DNA from: Chryseobacterium sp. CH21
GTDB lineage: Bacteria > Bacteroidota > Bacteroidia > Flavobacteriales > Weeksellaceae
Direction: 5' to 3'
Assembly (NCBI RefSeq): GCF_004119445.1
Contig: NZ_QICI01000062.1
Span: 119,463-183,462, forward strand
DNA: 64,000 nt
The notes beneath the pieces are model-generated. The model saw nothing but the letters and a program-made list of their open reading frames with translations, searched no databases and was not told the DNA's origin. The position numbers and the translations under genes are program-made. Shown here piece after piece: positions 45,533 through 55,246 of this stretch. Each line of letters starts with the position of its first letter. Position 1 is the first letter of the stretch.

Positions 45533-46363
45533 TTAGATCACAAAGGTTAATGATTCCGGTAATGAACTGTTATCCTTTATTTTTATTTCGCTTTTATGAT
45601 AGACCAGAGAGTTGGCAGGAACATCCTGTGTTACCCAGACATTTCCTCCTATGACACTTTCTCTGCCTATGGTAGTTTCCCCTCCCAGAATAGTGGCTCC
45701 CGAATAGATAATCACATCATCTTCTATATTGGGATGCCTTTTCTGATGGGCTTTTTCTTTGGAAACATTCAAGGCTCCGAGGGTTACTCCCTGATAGATT
45801 TTGACATTATTTCCGATAATGGTTGTCTCTCCGATCACTATTCCTGTTCCGTGGTCAATAAAAAAAGACTTTCCTATCGTTGCTCCGGGATGAATATCAA
45901 TTCCTGTTTTACTGTGAGCATATTCTGAAATGACACGAGGCAAAATTTTCACTTCCTGATTCCAAAGCTGATGCGAAATACGATAGACATACGTGGCAAA
46001 AAAGCCGGGATATGCCAGGTACACTTCTTCCAGAGAATCTGCAGCAGGATCAAATTCCAAAATGGATGTTGCATCCAGAACCAATTGATTATAAAGCTCC
46101 GGTAAAGCCTCAAAAAACTGACTGACCTCTTTTTCAGTAAGGATTTTATCTCCTGTTACCGTATTAATAAGGTCTGATAGTGTTTCCTGCAGTGCTTCAA
46201 AATTTCTTTTCAGCTGATCTTCAGTATTGTCATTCTGAGGAAGGAAGAGTGTTTCATACAAATCCTTTACCCACTTTTTGGTCTTTATTTTATCAAAGAA
46301 TCCGTGAATATTATTTTGTTTGGTCTGATGAATTCTTTGTATTAATTGATCGGAAATTGCCAT
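45533..46363 (-). CDS. epsC: Serine O-acetyltransferase (EpsC/CysE type)
   Basis: 276 aa. A helical N-terminus precedes left-handed beta-helix repeats (IHPGATIGKSFFIDHGTGIVIG, then VKIYQGVTLGA and HPNIEDDVIIYSGATILGG). The longer N-terminal helical part matches the EpsC subtype. It makes O-acetylserine for CysK. It lies 4 bp after cysN. The C-terminus (IKDNSSLPESLTFVI) ends in Ile, as needed to dock into the CysK active site. Confidence 0.93.
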   Translation of the reverse strand: MAISDQLIQRIHQTKQNNIHGFFDKIKTKKWVKDLYETLFLPQNDNTEDQLKRNFEALQETLSDLINTVTGDKILTEKEVSQFFEALPELYNQLVLDATSILEFDPAADSLEEVYLAYPGFFATYVYRISHQLWNQEVKILPRVISEYAHSKTGIDIHPGATIGKSFFIDHGTGIVIGETTIIGNNVKIYQGVTLGALNVSKEKAHQKRHPNIEDDVIIYSGATILGGETTIGRESVIGGNVWVTQDVPANSLVYHKSEIKIKDNSSLPESLTFVI

Positions 46364-46367
46364 CTTT

Positions 46368-47606
46368 CTATTGAATTATACAGGCTGCTACCGTTGAATT
46401 AGACGTTTCATCCACCAAAATAGCTGAGCCTGTTGTTTTATTATTGATAAAGCTGTCATAGACCAAAGGCTGTGCTGTACGGAGGGTAACTTTTACAATT
46501 TCATTCAGCTTAATTTCGCCGTCCGCCTGTTCTCTGACAAGGGTATTAACGTTGATCTTGTAGTCTACCTCTTTTACCACTGCCTTTACAAGTCTGCTGT
46601 TCTGCTGCAGAAGGTATTTATTCCCCGGCTGCAAAGGTTTCTGATCAAGCCAGCATAAAAGAATTTCAAGATCTTTTTCAACGGTGGGAACATGTTCTTC
46701 CGTAACAAAAATATCTCCTCTGCTGATATCTACATCATGAGCAAGATGGATAACGGCTGGCTGCCCTTCAAAAGCTTCTTCTTTTTCAATGCCATTGATC
46801 TCAATTTTCGTGATTTCAGTGGTCAGATCCGCTGGAAGAATATGAATTTTGTCTCCTTTGGTGAACTTTCCGCTTAATATTTGTCCGGCATATCCTCTGT
46901 AATCATGCAATTCTTCAGTCTGAGGACGAATCACGTACTGAACCTGAAAACGGCTTCCATTATTTTTTTCTTCATTAATCGTTACTTCTTCAAGGTATTC
47001 CAGAAGGGAATTTCCTTCATACCATTCTGTTCTTGAAGATGTTGAAACAATATTATCTCCTTTTAATGCTGAGATTGGAAAATAACTGACGTCATTTAAT
47101 CCTAGATTTTCCGCAATTTTCGAATATTCTGATTTTATATTTTCAAAAACTTCTTCGGAATAATCTACCATATCCATTTTATTAATGGCTACAGCTACTT
47201 TTTTCAACTGTAATAAAGAAGCGATGATGGAATGCCTTCTGGTCTGTTCAATCACGCCTTTTCGGGCATCAATCAGAATAATCATCAGATCAGAGTTGGA
47301 AGCTCCGGTGATCATATTACGCGTATATTGTACATGGCCCGGAGCATCAGCAATGATAAATTTTCTTTTTGCAGTTGAAAAATAGCGGTAAGCAACATCA
47401 ATGGTGATGCCCTGCTCTCTTTCTGCGCGCAGACCATCCGTTAAAAGGGCAAGGTCTACTCCGTCTTCATTTTTGTTTTTAGAATGTTTTTCAAGGACTT
47501 CCAATTGGTCCTGTAAAATACTTTTGCTATCGTAAAGCAGCCTGCCGATAAGGGTACTTTTACCGTCATCTACACTTCCTGCTGTTATAAATCTTAATAT
47601 ATCCAT
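46368..47606 (-). CDS. cysN: Sulfate adenylyltransferase subunit 1 (GTPase)
   Basis: 412 aa. GTPase motifs G1 GSVDDGKSTLIGRLLYD, G3 DAPGHVQYTRN and G4 NKMDMVDY, then two EF-Tu-like beta-barrels. There is no C-terminal APS kinase domain. With CysD it activates sulfate to APS. It starts 93 bp after cysD, the widest gap in the core operon, and that gap is only AT-rich repeats. Confidence 0.96.
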   Translation of the reverse strand: MDILRFITAGSVDDGKSTLIGRLLYDSKSILQDQLEVLEKHSKNKNEDGVDLALLTDGLRAEREQGITIDVAYRYFSTAKRKFIIADAPGHVQYTRNMITGASNSDLMIILIDARKGVIEQTRRHSIIASLLQLKKVAVAINKMDMVDYSEEVFENIKSEYSKIAENLGLNDVSYFPISALKGDNIVSTSSRTEWYEGNSLLEYLEEVTINEEKNNGSRFQVQYVIRPQTEELHDYRGYAGQILSGKFTKGDKIHILPADLTTEITKIEINGIEKEEAFEGQPAVIHLAHDVDISRGDIFVTEEHVPTVEKDLEILLCWLDQKPLQPGNKYLLQQNSRLVKAVVKEVDYKINVNTLVREQADGEIKLNEIVKVTLRTAQPLVYDSFINNKTTGSAILVDETSNSTVAACIIQ

Positions 47607-47699
47607 CCGATGTTAATTATAAATGATAAGTGATAAATTATGAATGATAATTGATGAAATACTTTGTGTAATCATTGATCAATTATCTTTTATCATTGA
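47607..47699. repeat. AT-rich direct-repeat spacer (cysD-cysN)
   Basis: Several short copies of ATGATAA-like units (for example AATGATAAGTGATAAATTATG) fill this gap. No gene or clear hairpin is seen. Confidence 0.4.
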
Positions 47700-48608
47700 T
47701 TAAAAGTAGCCTCCTTTTTTTCGGTCTTCCATGGCGGCTTCTGTTACCCTGTCGTCTATTCTGGTTTCGCCACGTTCTGAAATTCTGGTGGCTACTATTT
47801 CTTCAATGACAGCATCTATTGTTACCGCATTAGACTCTACAGCTGCAGTACAGGTCATGTCTCCTACGGTACGGTAACGGATTTTCTTGGTAGTGATGAT
47901 ATCTTCAGGTTCTAACACAACATGGGAAGAATTGGCCAGCCATTGACCGTTGAAGTCGATCACTTCTCTTTCATGCGAAAAATAGATGGAAGGAAGTGCA
48001 ATTTTTTTTCTTCGGATATAATTCCAGATGTCAAGCTCTGTCCAGTTGCTGATAGGGAAAACTCTTACATTTTCTCCTTTGTGAATCTTTCCGTTGAAGA
48101 TATTCCAAAGTTCAGGACGTTGCAATTTAGGATCCCACTGTCCGAATTCATCACGAACGGAGAAGATTCTTTCTTTTGCTCTTGCTTTTTCTTCATCTCT
48201 TCTGGCGCCTCCGATGCAGGCATCAAATTCAAATTCTTCAATGGTATCAAGTAGCGTGTAGGTTTGCAGCCAGTTTCTGCTCGGGAATTTACCTTTAGCC
48301 TCAGTCAGTTTTTTACTTTTTATCGTATCTTCTACTTTTCTGACTACCAGATTCACATCCAACTGCTTTACCAGCTGATCACGGAAATCCAATACTTCCT
48401 GAAAGTTGTGTCCCGTATCTACATGAACAAATGTAAACGGGATCTTCCCATGAAAGAATGCTTTTCTGGCCAGATGAGCCAGTACAATACTGTCTTTTCC
48501 GCCACTGAATAGTAAGGCCGGACGTTCAAACTGACCTGCTACTTCTCTTAATATATAAATAGATTCGGCTTCTAACTGATCTAAATAGTTTAACTGATGT
48601 ATTGACAT
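47700..48608 (-). CDS. cysD: Sulfate adenylyltransferase subunit 2
   Basis: 302 aa. The PP-loop ATPase motif is FSGGKDSIVLAHL, with FVHVDTGHNFQEVLDFRD and GGARRDEEKARAKERIFS following. It adenylates sulfate in complex with the GTPase CysN. It starts 12 bp downstream of the cysH stop. Confidence 0.96.
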   Translation of the reverse strand: MSIHQLNYLDQLEAESIYILREVAGQFERPALLFSGGKDSIVLAHLARKAFFHGKIPFTFVHVDTGHNFQEVLDFRDQLVKQLDVNLVVRKVEDTIKSKKLTEAKGKFPSRNWLQTYTLLDTIEEFEFDACIGGARRDEEKARAKERIFSVRDEFGQWDPKLQRPELWNIFNGKIHKGENVRVFPISNWTELDIWNYIRRKKIALPSIYFSHEREVIDFNGQWLANSSHVVLEPEDIITTKKIRYRTVGDMTCTAAVESNAVTIDAVIEEIVATRISERGETRIDDRVTEAAMEDRKKGGYF

Positions 48609-48620
48609 TTTTTTCTTTTT

Positions 48621-49334
48621 TTATTGATGAATATGCAGACCGCATTCTTTTTTGTTGGCATCTTCCCACCACCAACGGCCTGCTCTGAAATCTTCTCCTT
48701 CTTTGATCGCTCTGGTACAGGGCTCACATCCTATGCTCACAAATCCTTTTTTATGAAGATGATTGTAAGGCAAATGATGATCCTTTACATAGGCTGTCAC
48801 CTGTTCTGTCGTCCAGTGAAGGATGGGATGGAATTTTATGATCTTATTATCCGGATCCCATTCCAGCTGGGGCATATTTTGCCTGTTGGGAGAATGCTCG
48901 GATCTCAGACCGGTGATCCATACTTCATAGCCTTCCAGTGCTTTTCTTAGTGGATGAACCTTTCGAATGGTACAGCATGCTTTCCTTTTTTCTACGGATT
49001 GATAGAAGGAATCAGGACCATTTTCTGTGACAAATTCTCTGAGTTCTTCCATATCCGGATAATAGGCTTTGATGTTCTTTTTAAAGAAAGCCTTTGTGGA
49101 AGTCCATGTTTCATAAGTTTGTTCAAAAAGTCTTCCCGTATCCAGGGTGAATATTTCAATATTTAAATCTTTTATCAGATGAGTGATGACCTGATCTTCG
49201 TAACTGAAACTCGTTGAAAAGATCACTTTATCCGGAAATTTTTCAGTCAGTATTTGCAGTCCATCTGTTTGAAAAGAAGCTTCATTAGCCTCTTTTACAA
49301 GATTTTCGTATTCATTTTTCAGACTGTTATTCAT
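48621..49334 (-). CDS. cysH: APS reductase (assimilatory, [4Fe-4S] type)
   Basis: 237 aa from MNNSLKNEYENL (49334); the ATG 12 codons up lies in the promoter. The PP-loop-like region FSTSFSYEDQVI, cluster cysteines CC (ACCTIRKVHPL) and CxxC (GCEPCTRA), and the RAGRWWWED and C-terminal KECGLH motifs mark an APS reductase. The two Cys pairs for [4Fe-4S] separate it from PAPS reductases. No cysC is present in the cluster, consistent with direct APS reduction. Confidence 0.93.
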   Translation of the reverse strand: MNNSLKNEYENLVKEANEASFQTDGLQILTEKFPDKVIFSTSFSYEDQVITHLIKDLNIEIFTLDTGRLFEQTYETWTSTKAFFKKNIKAYYPDMEELREFVTENGPDSFYQSVEKRKACCTIRKVHPLRKALEGYEVWITGLRSEHSPNRQNMPQLEWDPDNKIIKFHPILHWTTEQVTAYVKDHHLPYNHLHKKGFVSIGCEPCTRAIKEGEDFRAGRWWWEDANKKECGLHIHQ

Positions 49335-49357
49335 TTTGAATTGAGATTTAAGTCTTG

Positions 49358-49403
49358 CAAATATATACAAAATTCTATAACTCCTATCAAAATAGTAGAA
49401 TTT
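49358..49403 (-). promoter_or_regulatory. cys operon promoter with inverted-repeat operator
   Basis: The minus strand has TTTG (complement of 49388-49391), 22 nt, then TATATTTG (49365-49358), an exact -7 match. The inverted repeat AAATTCTA (49370-49377) / TAGAATTT (49396-49403) covers the -33 and spacer. The predicted transcript start is about 17 nt before the cysH ATG. The upstream Rrf2 gene is the natural regulator. Confidence 0.72.
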
Positions 49404-49417
49404 AAATAAAATTTTTT

Positions 49418-49834
49418 TTATTCCTTGTTAATAAACTTAGTAAGAGTGGCTTCCATCATGCTCGTTCTGGTCTTTTCACGAACAATCATTAATTCTTTTC
49501 TAAGATAACAAACAGCTTCATCCACACAATCATCACAAGCTTCATAAAAGTTTAAAGATACGCATGGGGTAAGTGCAATAGGACCATCGAAAATGCGGTA
49601 AATGTCTGCTAATGAGACCTCATCAGGTGATTTTAGAAGGTAATACCCTCCTACTTTACCCTGCTTGCTGTTGACAAGTTTGGCTCTTTTAAGTTCGAGG
49701 AGAATTTGTTCCAGAAATTTCTTGGGGATGTTTTCGTCCTGTGCAATAACGGAAGTTGGCAGAAAGCCCTGGTTATAATTCCTTGCTAATCTGACCATTG
49801 CTTTAAGCGCATATTTGCAACGTTTCGACATCAT
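49418..49834 (-). CDS. Rrf2 family regulator, CymR/IscR-like
   Basis: 138 aa. A winged HTH (KYALKAMVRLARNY, IPKKFLEQILLELKRAKLVNS, KVGGYYL) is followed by a Cys-bearing loop (TPCVSLNFYEACDDCVDEAVC). The Cys positions recall the Fe-S ligands of IscR. CymR-type relatives sense cysteine status through CysK/O-acetylserine. Its place directly upstream of the cys operon on the same strand, with an operator 15 bp after its stop, argues for control of sulfur assimilation. Confidence 0.88.
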   Translation of the reverse strand: MMSKRCKYALKAMVRLARNYNQGFLPTSVIAQDENIPKKFLEQILLELKRAKLVNSKQGKVGGYYLLKSPDEVSLADIYRIFDGPIALTPCVSLNFYEACDDCVDEAVCYLRKELMIVREKTRTSMMEATLTKFINKE

Positions 49835-49921
49835 AATCTCTGCAAGTTATGATAAATTATCTGATAAATGAAATGTTTTATAATGAATGAGCCTGAAGTA
49901 GATGTGTGCGAACCACCCCGT

Positions 49922-49962
49922 CAAAAATTCTTTGAATTTTTGCCACCCCTCCACAGGAGGGG
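49922..49962. repeat. Double-hairpin extragenic repeat
   Basis: CAAAAATTC-TTT-GAATTTTTG (49922-49942) is followed directly by CCCCTCC-ACA-GGAGGGG (49946-49962), both perfect stems. The GC-rich second hairpin stands out from the AT-rich surroundings. It looks like a dispersed repeat unit rather than a terminator. Confidence 0.7.
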
Positions 49963-49999
49963 AATTCTAAGTCCTCCGTTTGTAATATGAGCGACAAGT

Positions 50000-50494
50000 T
50001 TACTCCTTTTGTAGTATAAAGTAAGCCAGTTCTCTGTCTTCTCGTGCAAGATTTTCAATTCTGTTGAAGCCACTTTTCAGAAGTACTTTTTGAGATCCGA
50101 TATTATCAAGATCGGTTACTGCAACAATGTCCTTTTTAGGATGTAATGAATAGCAATAGTCAACAAGTGCTTTACATACTTCTGTTCCGAGCCCTTTTCC
50201 CCAGTAATTTTCTCCTAAGGTATACCCTATTTCTACCTGTTCCGGATTGTCCAAAAATACTCTGGCAAGGCACATTCCTACAAAATCATCAGTTTGGGTG
50301 TTGAATATTCCCCATCTGCTGAATGGGCTTTCTTGGTAGTCTGCCAATGCTTTATCAAACATTTCTCTGTATTCTTCCGGAGTTTTGTAAGGCAGATACC
50401 GGGTTACATTCTCATTTTCAAAAAGAGTAGAGAATAAAGGAAATTCTTCGGGCGTAAATTCACGAATAATGATCGTGTCATTTTTATATTTCAT
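50000..50494 (-). CDS. GNAT family N-acetyltransferase (RimJ-like)
   Basis: 164 aa. It follows the RimJ/RimL layout: TRYLPYKTPEEY, then VEIGYTLGENYWGKGLGTEVC (acetyl-CoA loop) and DLDNIGSQKVLLKSGF. The likely substrate class is a protein N-terminus or small amine, but the exact target is unknown. Confidence 0.9.
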   Translation of the reverse strand: MKYKNDTIIIREFTPEEFPLFSTLFENENVTRYLPYKTPEEYREMFDKALADYQESPFSRWGIFNTQTDDFVGMCLARVFLDNPEQVEIGYTLGENYWGKGLGTEVCKALVDYCYSLHPKKDIVAVTDLDNIGSQKVLLKSGFNRIENLAREDRELAYFILQKE

Positions 50495-50584
50495 AGAAAT
50501 AAATAGAATGTAAATGTTTAATAAACGAATAAAATTAGGTAAATAAATCTGAAATGATTATTGAATATTCATTTAATATTAAAA

Positions 50585-50606
50585 ATGGGCTTAAAATTAA
50601 GCCCAT
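50585..50606. terminator. Hairpin after the metalloprotease
   Basis: GGGCTTAA and TTAAGCCC arms around an AT centre, with a second weaker stem at about 50641-50661 (GATG-A-GCTC / GAGC-C-CATC). They lie downstream of the M43 protease gene on the minus strand. Confidence 0.55.
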
Positions 50607-50745
50607 CATTGCTGGAAATAGGAAGGTGAAATAAAAGAAGATGAGCTCAATGAGCCCATCTTAATTCTGTACCGTCTCAAAAATACAGACAGTTATAATA
50701 AAACCTTTTACTAACAATCATATTGTAGCAATATGCCGTTTGATC

Positions 50746-52889
50746 CTATTTTTTAATGAATTTCTGAGAAGATTTCCCTAAAGAAGTTTCAATATCAATT
50801 AAATAAGTTCCGCTTAGGAAGTTTTTAACATCCACCTTATCACCAATAATTTTAGCATTCATTTTTCTTCCAAACATGTTGTAAATAGAAATTGATTTAA
50901 TTTCACCTTTTGTTTTAATAGTCAATACATCAGAAACCGGATTTGGATAGATAGAAGTTTCTGTGTTTGTTGTGTCAATGTCTGTAGTGGATAATAGCGT
51001 ACAAGGTGTTGTAATACTGCCATATGGTTGTGTATTATATGCAAACGCAGTTACAGAATAATTTGAACCATTTGCCCCTACAGTCAGTTTGAAATAACCG
51101 TTAATGTTGTAACCTTCAAATTGGTTTCTAAAACCAACATAGGCGGTTTTGCCAGACCAGGTAGTATATGTAGGAGTGTACACATCAAGTTGTCCGGGAG
51201 TACCAGTAGGATAGCCTATATTATTTGCATTGGTTATGGTGGTACAAGCCGGAATTAAACTGATATTTCGTGTTCCTGTTTCGCATACTAATCCTTTCCA
51301 GTAGGTTTCCAGTTTTAATTGATTGGCAGCATAATACCAAGCGCCATATCCTGCATCATCACTAAGTTCCGGGTTAATGATAAAATATTTCCAAGGAGCT
51401 CCGGAATTGGTTGTTACGGTTGTTGGTGTTGGGTTGGCATAACTTTCCAGAGGAGTTCCAGTAACTATTTTATAAGGATCTTTATAAGAAAAAGTTAATG
51501 CCAAAGCTGTCGTTGATCCCAGTGAAGTTGTGCCTCCTGTTATAGCCGGATTCAGGAATGTAATTGATGAATTCAGGACCTGGCTTTTAGGGTGACTGGT
51601 TGCAGCTCCATTTATGGTAAGTGTAGCAGTTGTTGGGCTTGTAACTACTATAGTTGTTGTCAGTCCTGCTGATAATGAAGACGTGAAATGTGTTCCTGCA
51701 GTAAGAGTTGTTCCATTTGGTACGGCAAATGTTGCTGAATTTAATGTAATTGTTGATGTAGGAGCAGAGGCTACTGTTCCATCTAATGACACCCTGCCAT
51801 TATTGTCCAAGTTCTCTGTAAATGTACTGTTGCTAAGGGTTAGCCTGGGTGGAGTATTAGCAACTCCGGTAGCAGCTAAGTTGGCAGGCTGCCATAAATT
51901 TATTCGCGAAGGATGATTTAATGCAGCTATCATTCTGTTAATCTGTCCAGTGGTAAACATTTTATAACATCCGGCAGAACCGTTGTATCCCATATAGTTT
52001 TCAACGTTTACTTTTTGTCCGAGGCAATTATTGCCAGCTGTACATCCTAATCCGGAAGAATTATTTTCTACAGGGGTGTCAGCAACTCCGTCACCATCAT
52101 TACCAGGGTTAGCAGTTGAACAAAGAACATTGAACGTGTGTTGAAGATTCAACCAATGCCCAAATTCGTGAGTGAATGTATCAGAAAACTCGTTTGAAGC
52201 CACTGTTCCTGCAGCATTGAATATATAACGTCCATTATACACAACTCTGGCTGTATTTATTGAAGTCATGTATGAATCCGGATACCAGGCAACTCCTGAT
52301 TGATATAAATCCTTATCAGCGTATAGGTCATTTTGGATATACACATTCATATACTTTGCATTATCCCAGGCATCTGCACCAATTTGTGCATCGTATCCGC
52401 CTCCATTGCCATATCCGCCTTTGAAAGGGTGAAATACCACTCCACTTGTTGCTTTTCCGGTGGGGTCAATTTTAGCTAAGCGAAATTCAATGCTTAACGC
52501 TGCTCTGATAGATTGGAAGTCAGGATCTACTGTGTTTGAATCAGTGTTAATTCCATTGAAATTTAAGTTGATTTGTTCCAGTAAGTCGACTACTTTTTGG
52601 TAATTTACTTTTACATTACTTTGAGATTCTCCATACACATGGAAAACCAAAGGGATAATGTAGGTTGGATTGTTGATTGACCTATTCAATGAATTTTTGT
52701 TTGATCCCATTTTTTTACGAAATCTTGAGTATATTTCTCAAAATTTTCATATTCAGCCTTTGATTCAGGATGCAGTTTAAAATGTTGTTTCATCATTTCA
52801 TCAGCTTTACACTCATGAGGTCTTTTTTCTTGTGCAAAACCTATTATTGGAAATAGGGAAACAAGTAGTAGTAATTTAAATTTTTTCAT
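50746..52889 (-). pseudogene. M43 family zinc metalloprotease with T9SS sorting domain, split by a frameshift
   Basis: The frame 52889-52686 holds a signal peptide (LLLLVSLFPIIGFAQ) and propeptide, and the frame from 52710 to 50746 holds the rest. One extra base in the T5 run at 52694-52698 joins DQTK to NSLNRSINNP, total about 714 aa. The active site is HEFGHWLNLQH with downstream VENYMGY (Met-turn), typical of M43B (pappalysin/ulilysin-like). A T9SS type A sorting domain starts IYPNPVSDVLTI and ends KFIKK. It is secreted or surface-bound and probably degrades host or environmental protein. The gene is probably intact in the cell. It lies beside the hydroxyproline operon. Confidence 0.88.
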
Positions 52890-52972
52890 AAATTTTGGAT
52901 TTGGTTGTTAATAAATTATTTAAATAATCAAATTGTTTTAGGCATAATTTTGTGTTTTTATGTGATGTTTTT

Positions 52973-54238
52973 TTAACTAAATCTTTCAGGGTTGAATATC
53001 TGTATGTCAACCGTTGGCTTTTCTTCATTGGCAAGTTCTGAAACTGTTTTTCCAAAAATGGGTCCTAAACTTAGTCCCATCATTCCGCCGCCGCCTGCAA
53101 TAATCAGATTTTTGAGTTTGGAAGACTGTCCCAGATAAGGAAGTCCGTCCGGAGCACAAGGTCTGTACCCAAACCAGATTTCAGATTCTTTTGGGATTTC
53201 AACATGGAAATCAGGTAAATATTGAGGAATGGATTGAATAATTCCTTCTACTCTTTTCTTATTAATTTTATCCTGATGGGAAGCTAGCTCCATAGTTCCG
53301 CCGAAACGGATCTGTCCGTTCATTGGAGTCACTGCTACTCTAGCTTCAAGTAATAAAGCGGCATGCTCTAATGTAGTAAGCGGATCTTCCAGTTGGTGCA
53401 TCAACGAATAGCCTTTCCCGGGCATTAATTGAATTTTAATACCTGCTTTCTGAGCAAGCTCAGGCAAGAATGAACCTCCAGTCATGATAAATTGGTCTGC
53501 AGTAAATTCCTTACCATTGGCAACAACTGATTTTATATTCTTGCCAAAAATTTCAAATTCTGTTACTTTATGATGAGTATGGAAAATGACACCTTTATTT
53601 TTAAGATAAGAGATCATTTGTTTCATTAGTTTCATGGGATTCATATGACCGTCACATTTATAATTGATCCCACCGATAACGTCCAACTGGACATTAGGTT
53701 CAAGTTTCTGAATTTCTTTTTTATCCAGAATGTCAACTGATAATCCCATGTTGATGGCTTTGTAAGCCAGTTCCGTCTCTTCTTCTGCTACTTTTTCTGT
53801 TTTATAGAGCATTAGAATACCATTTTGATTAAGTTCAAAATCAAATTCATCTTTTTGGGCAATTTCATCATACAATTTGCTGCTTGCAAGATTAAGATTG
53901 CGGATTGCGGATGCAGAATAATCAACATGTTTCTGGTTGGAATGTTTCAAAAACTTCAATCCCCAGGAAAACAGCCTGGAATTGAGTGAAGGCTTTACAT
54001 AGAATGGACTTTTACTGTCAAACATCCAGCGTATTCCCTGAGCAACGACTCCCGGTGCGGCCAATGGGGTAAAATGACTGGGTACAATCATTCCTGCATT
54101 CCCATAAGAGCAGTTGTTGGTAAGATCATTCTGTTCCAGAACCTCCACCTGCCACCCTTTCTGTAGAAGGTAATATGCTGAGCTTAATCCTGCTATTCCT
54201 GCACCGATAATCAGTGCTTTTCCTTTATTCTGTGTCAT
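52973..54238 (-). CDS. FAD-dependent D-amino acid (D-hydroxyproline) dehydrogenase
   Basis: 421 aa. FAD-binding GAGIAGLSSAYYLLQKGW, substrate side motifs SYGNAGMIVPSH, and GGGGMMGLSLGP near the C-terminus match DadA-like/hydroxyproline oxidase proteins. In context it most likely oxidises cis-4-hydroxy-D-proline, made by the adjacent epimerase, to pyrroline-4-hydroxy-2-carboxylate. It is the last gene of the four-gene operon, 9 bp after the epimerase. A related role on other D-amino acids cannot be excluded from sequence alone. Confidence 0.85.
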   Translation of the reverse strand: MTQNKGKALIIGAGIAGLSSAYYLLQKGWQVEVLEQNDLTNNCSYGNAGMIVPSHFTPLAAPGVVAQGIRWMFDSKSPFYVKPSLNSRLFSWGLKFLKHSNQKHVDYSASAIRNLNLASSKLYDEIAQKDEFDFELNQNGILMLYKTEKVAEEETELAYKAINMGLSVDILDKKEIQKLEPNVQLDVIGGINYKCDGHMNPMKLMKQMISYLKNKGVIFHTHHKVTEFEIFGKNIKSVVANGKEFTADQFIMTGGSFLPELAQKAGIKIQLMPGKGYSLMHQLEDPLTTLEHAALLLEARVAVTPMNGQIRFGGTMELASHQDKINKKRVEGIIQSIPQYLPDFHVEIPKESEIWFGYRPCAPDGLPYLGQSSKLKNLIIAGGGGMMGLSLGPIFGKTVSELANEEKPTVDIQIFNPERFS

Positions 54239-54247
54239 TTTAGTTGT

Positions 54248-55246
54248 TTACATCACCTGAAAACCCTGCCAATAAGGATCTTCATCATCAATAATAATAT
54301 GATTATATCCGGTAATTCTGGCCCAGCCTTCTACTGACGGAATAATGGCTGGTCTTCCATCAACAGTACTGGTTCCTTCAATTCTCCCGATAAACTGAGA
54401 ACCGATATAGCTTTCATGAATAAATTCTTCCCCTTCTTTTAATTTTCCTTTAGCATACCATTGAGCCATTCTTGCAGAAGTTCCTGTGCCGCATGGAGAA
54501 CGATCCAGAGCATTTTCTCCTACTAACACTGCATTTCTTCCACTCGCTTTAGGATCTGTAGGGTTACCCGTCCATTGAATATGACTTAATCCGGTAATAT
54601 GTTCAATTTCAGGATGAATGAATTCATATTTTTCATTGAGTAATTTTCGGATAATCTTTCCATAATGGATGAGCTGACTGGCCGTAAAATCAGAGATATC
54701 TCTGAAATTTTCCTGAGGATCGATAATGGCATAAAAGTTTCCGCCATAAGCTACGTCAGCACTTATTAAGCCAAGATCCGGACATTCAACCTCAAGGTTT
54801 TCAGCATATAGAAAAGATTTTACATTCGTCAGTTTTACAGACTTTACTTTTTTTCCTTCCTGTATATAATCGATGAGAATAAGTCCTGCAGGTGTTTCAA
54901 GACGTAATTTTCCCGGAATTTTAGGTGCCACAAGACCTTCTTCAATGGCAATGGTAACCGTTCCGATAGTTCCGTGTCCGCACATAGGAAGGCAGCCGCT
55001 GGTTTCAATATACAGAACTCCGATATCATTATTTTCATCTACAGGAGGATACAGCATACTTCCGCTCATCATATCATGACCACGAGGTTCAAACATTAGT
55101 CCTTTTCTTATCCAGTCGTATTCTTTCATGAAGTGAAGTCGGCGCTCCATCATGGAATTTCCTTTTAAAATAGGTGCGCCTCCTGCAACAAGACGTACAG
55201 GACAGCCACAGGTGTGAGAATCTATACAAAAAAATGTTCTGTTCAT
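54248..55246 (-). CDS. 4-hydroxyproline 2-epimerase (proline racemase family)
   Basis: 332 aa. The two catalytic cysteines are in PMCGHGTIG (about residue 91) and SPCGTGTSARM (about residue 249). Cys at the first position with His following is the epimerase form, not the Thr type dehydratase. It converts trans-4-hydroxy-L-proline to cis-4-hydroxy-D-proline. Its start overlaps the stop of the aldehyde dehydrogenase gene (ATGA, 55243-55246). Confidence 0.92.
   Translation of the reverse strand: MNRTFFCIDSHTCGCPVRLVAGGAPILKGNSMMERRLHFMKEYDWIRKGLMFEPRGHDMMSGSMLYPPVDENNDIGVLYIETSGCLPMCGHGTIGTVTIAIEEGLVAPKIPGKLRLETPAGLILIDYIQEGKKVKSVKLTNVKSFLYAENLEVECPDLGLISADVAYGGNFYAIIDPQENFRDISDFTASQLIHYGKIIRKLLNEKYEFIHPEIEHITGLSHIQWTGNPTDPKASGRNAVLVGENALDRSPCGTGTSARMAQWYAKGKLKEGEEFIHESYIGSQFIGRIEGTSTVDGRPAIIPSVEGWARITGYNHIIIDDEDPYWQGFQVM

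Noticed and set aside
47607..47699. CRISPR-like repeats in the cysD-cysN gap
   Set aside because: The units are short, irregular and AT-rich, without spacer-repeat regularity or cas genes.
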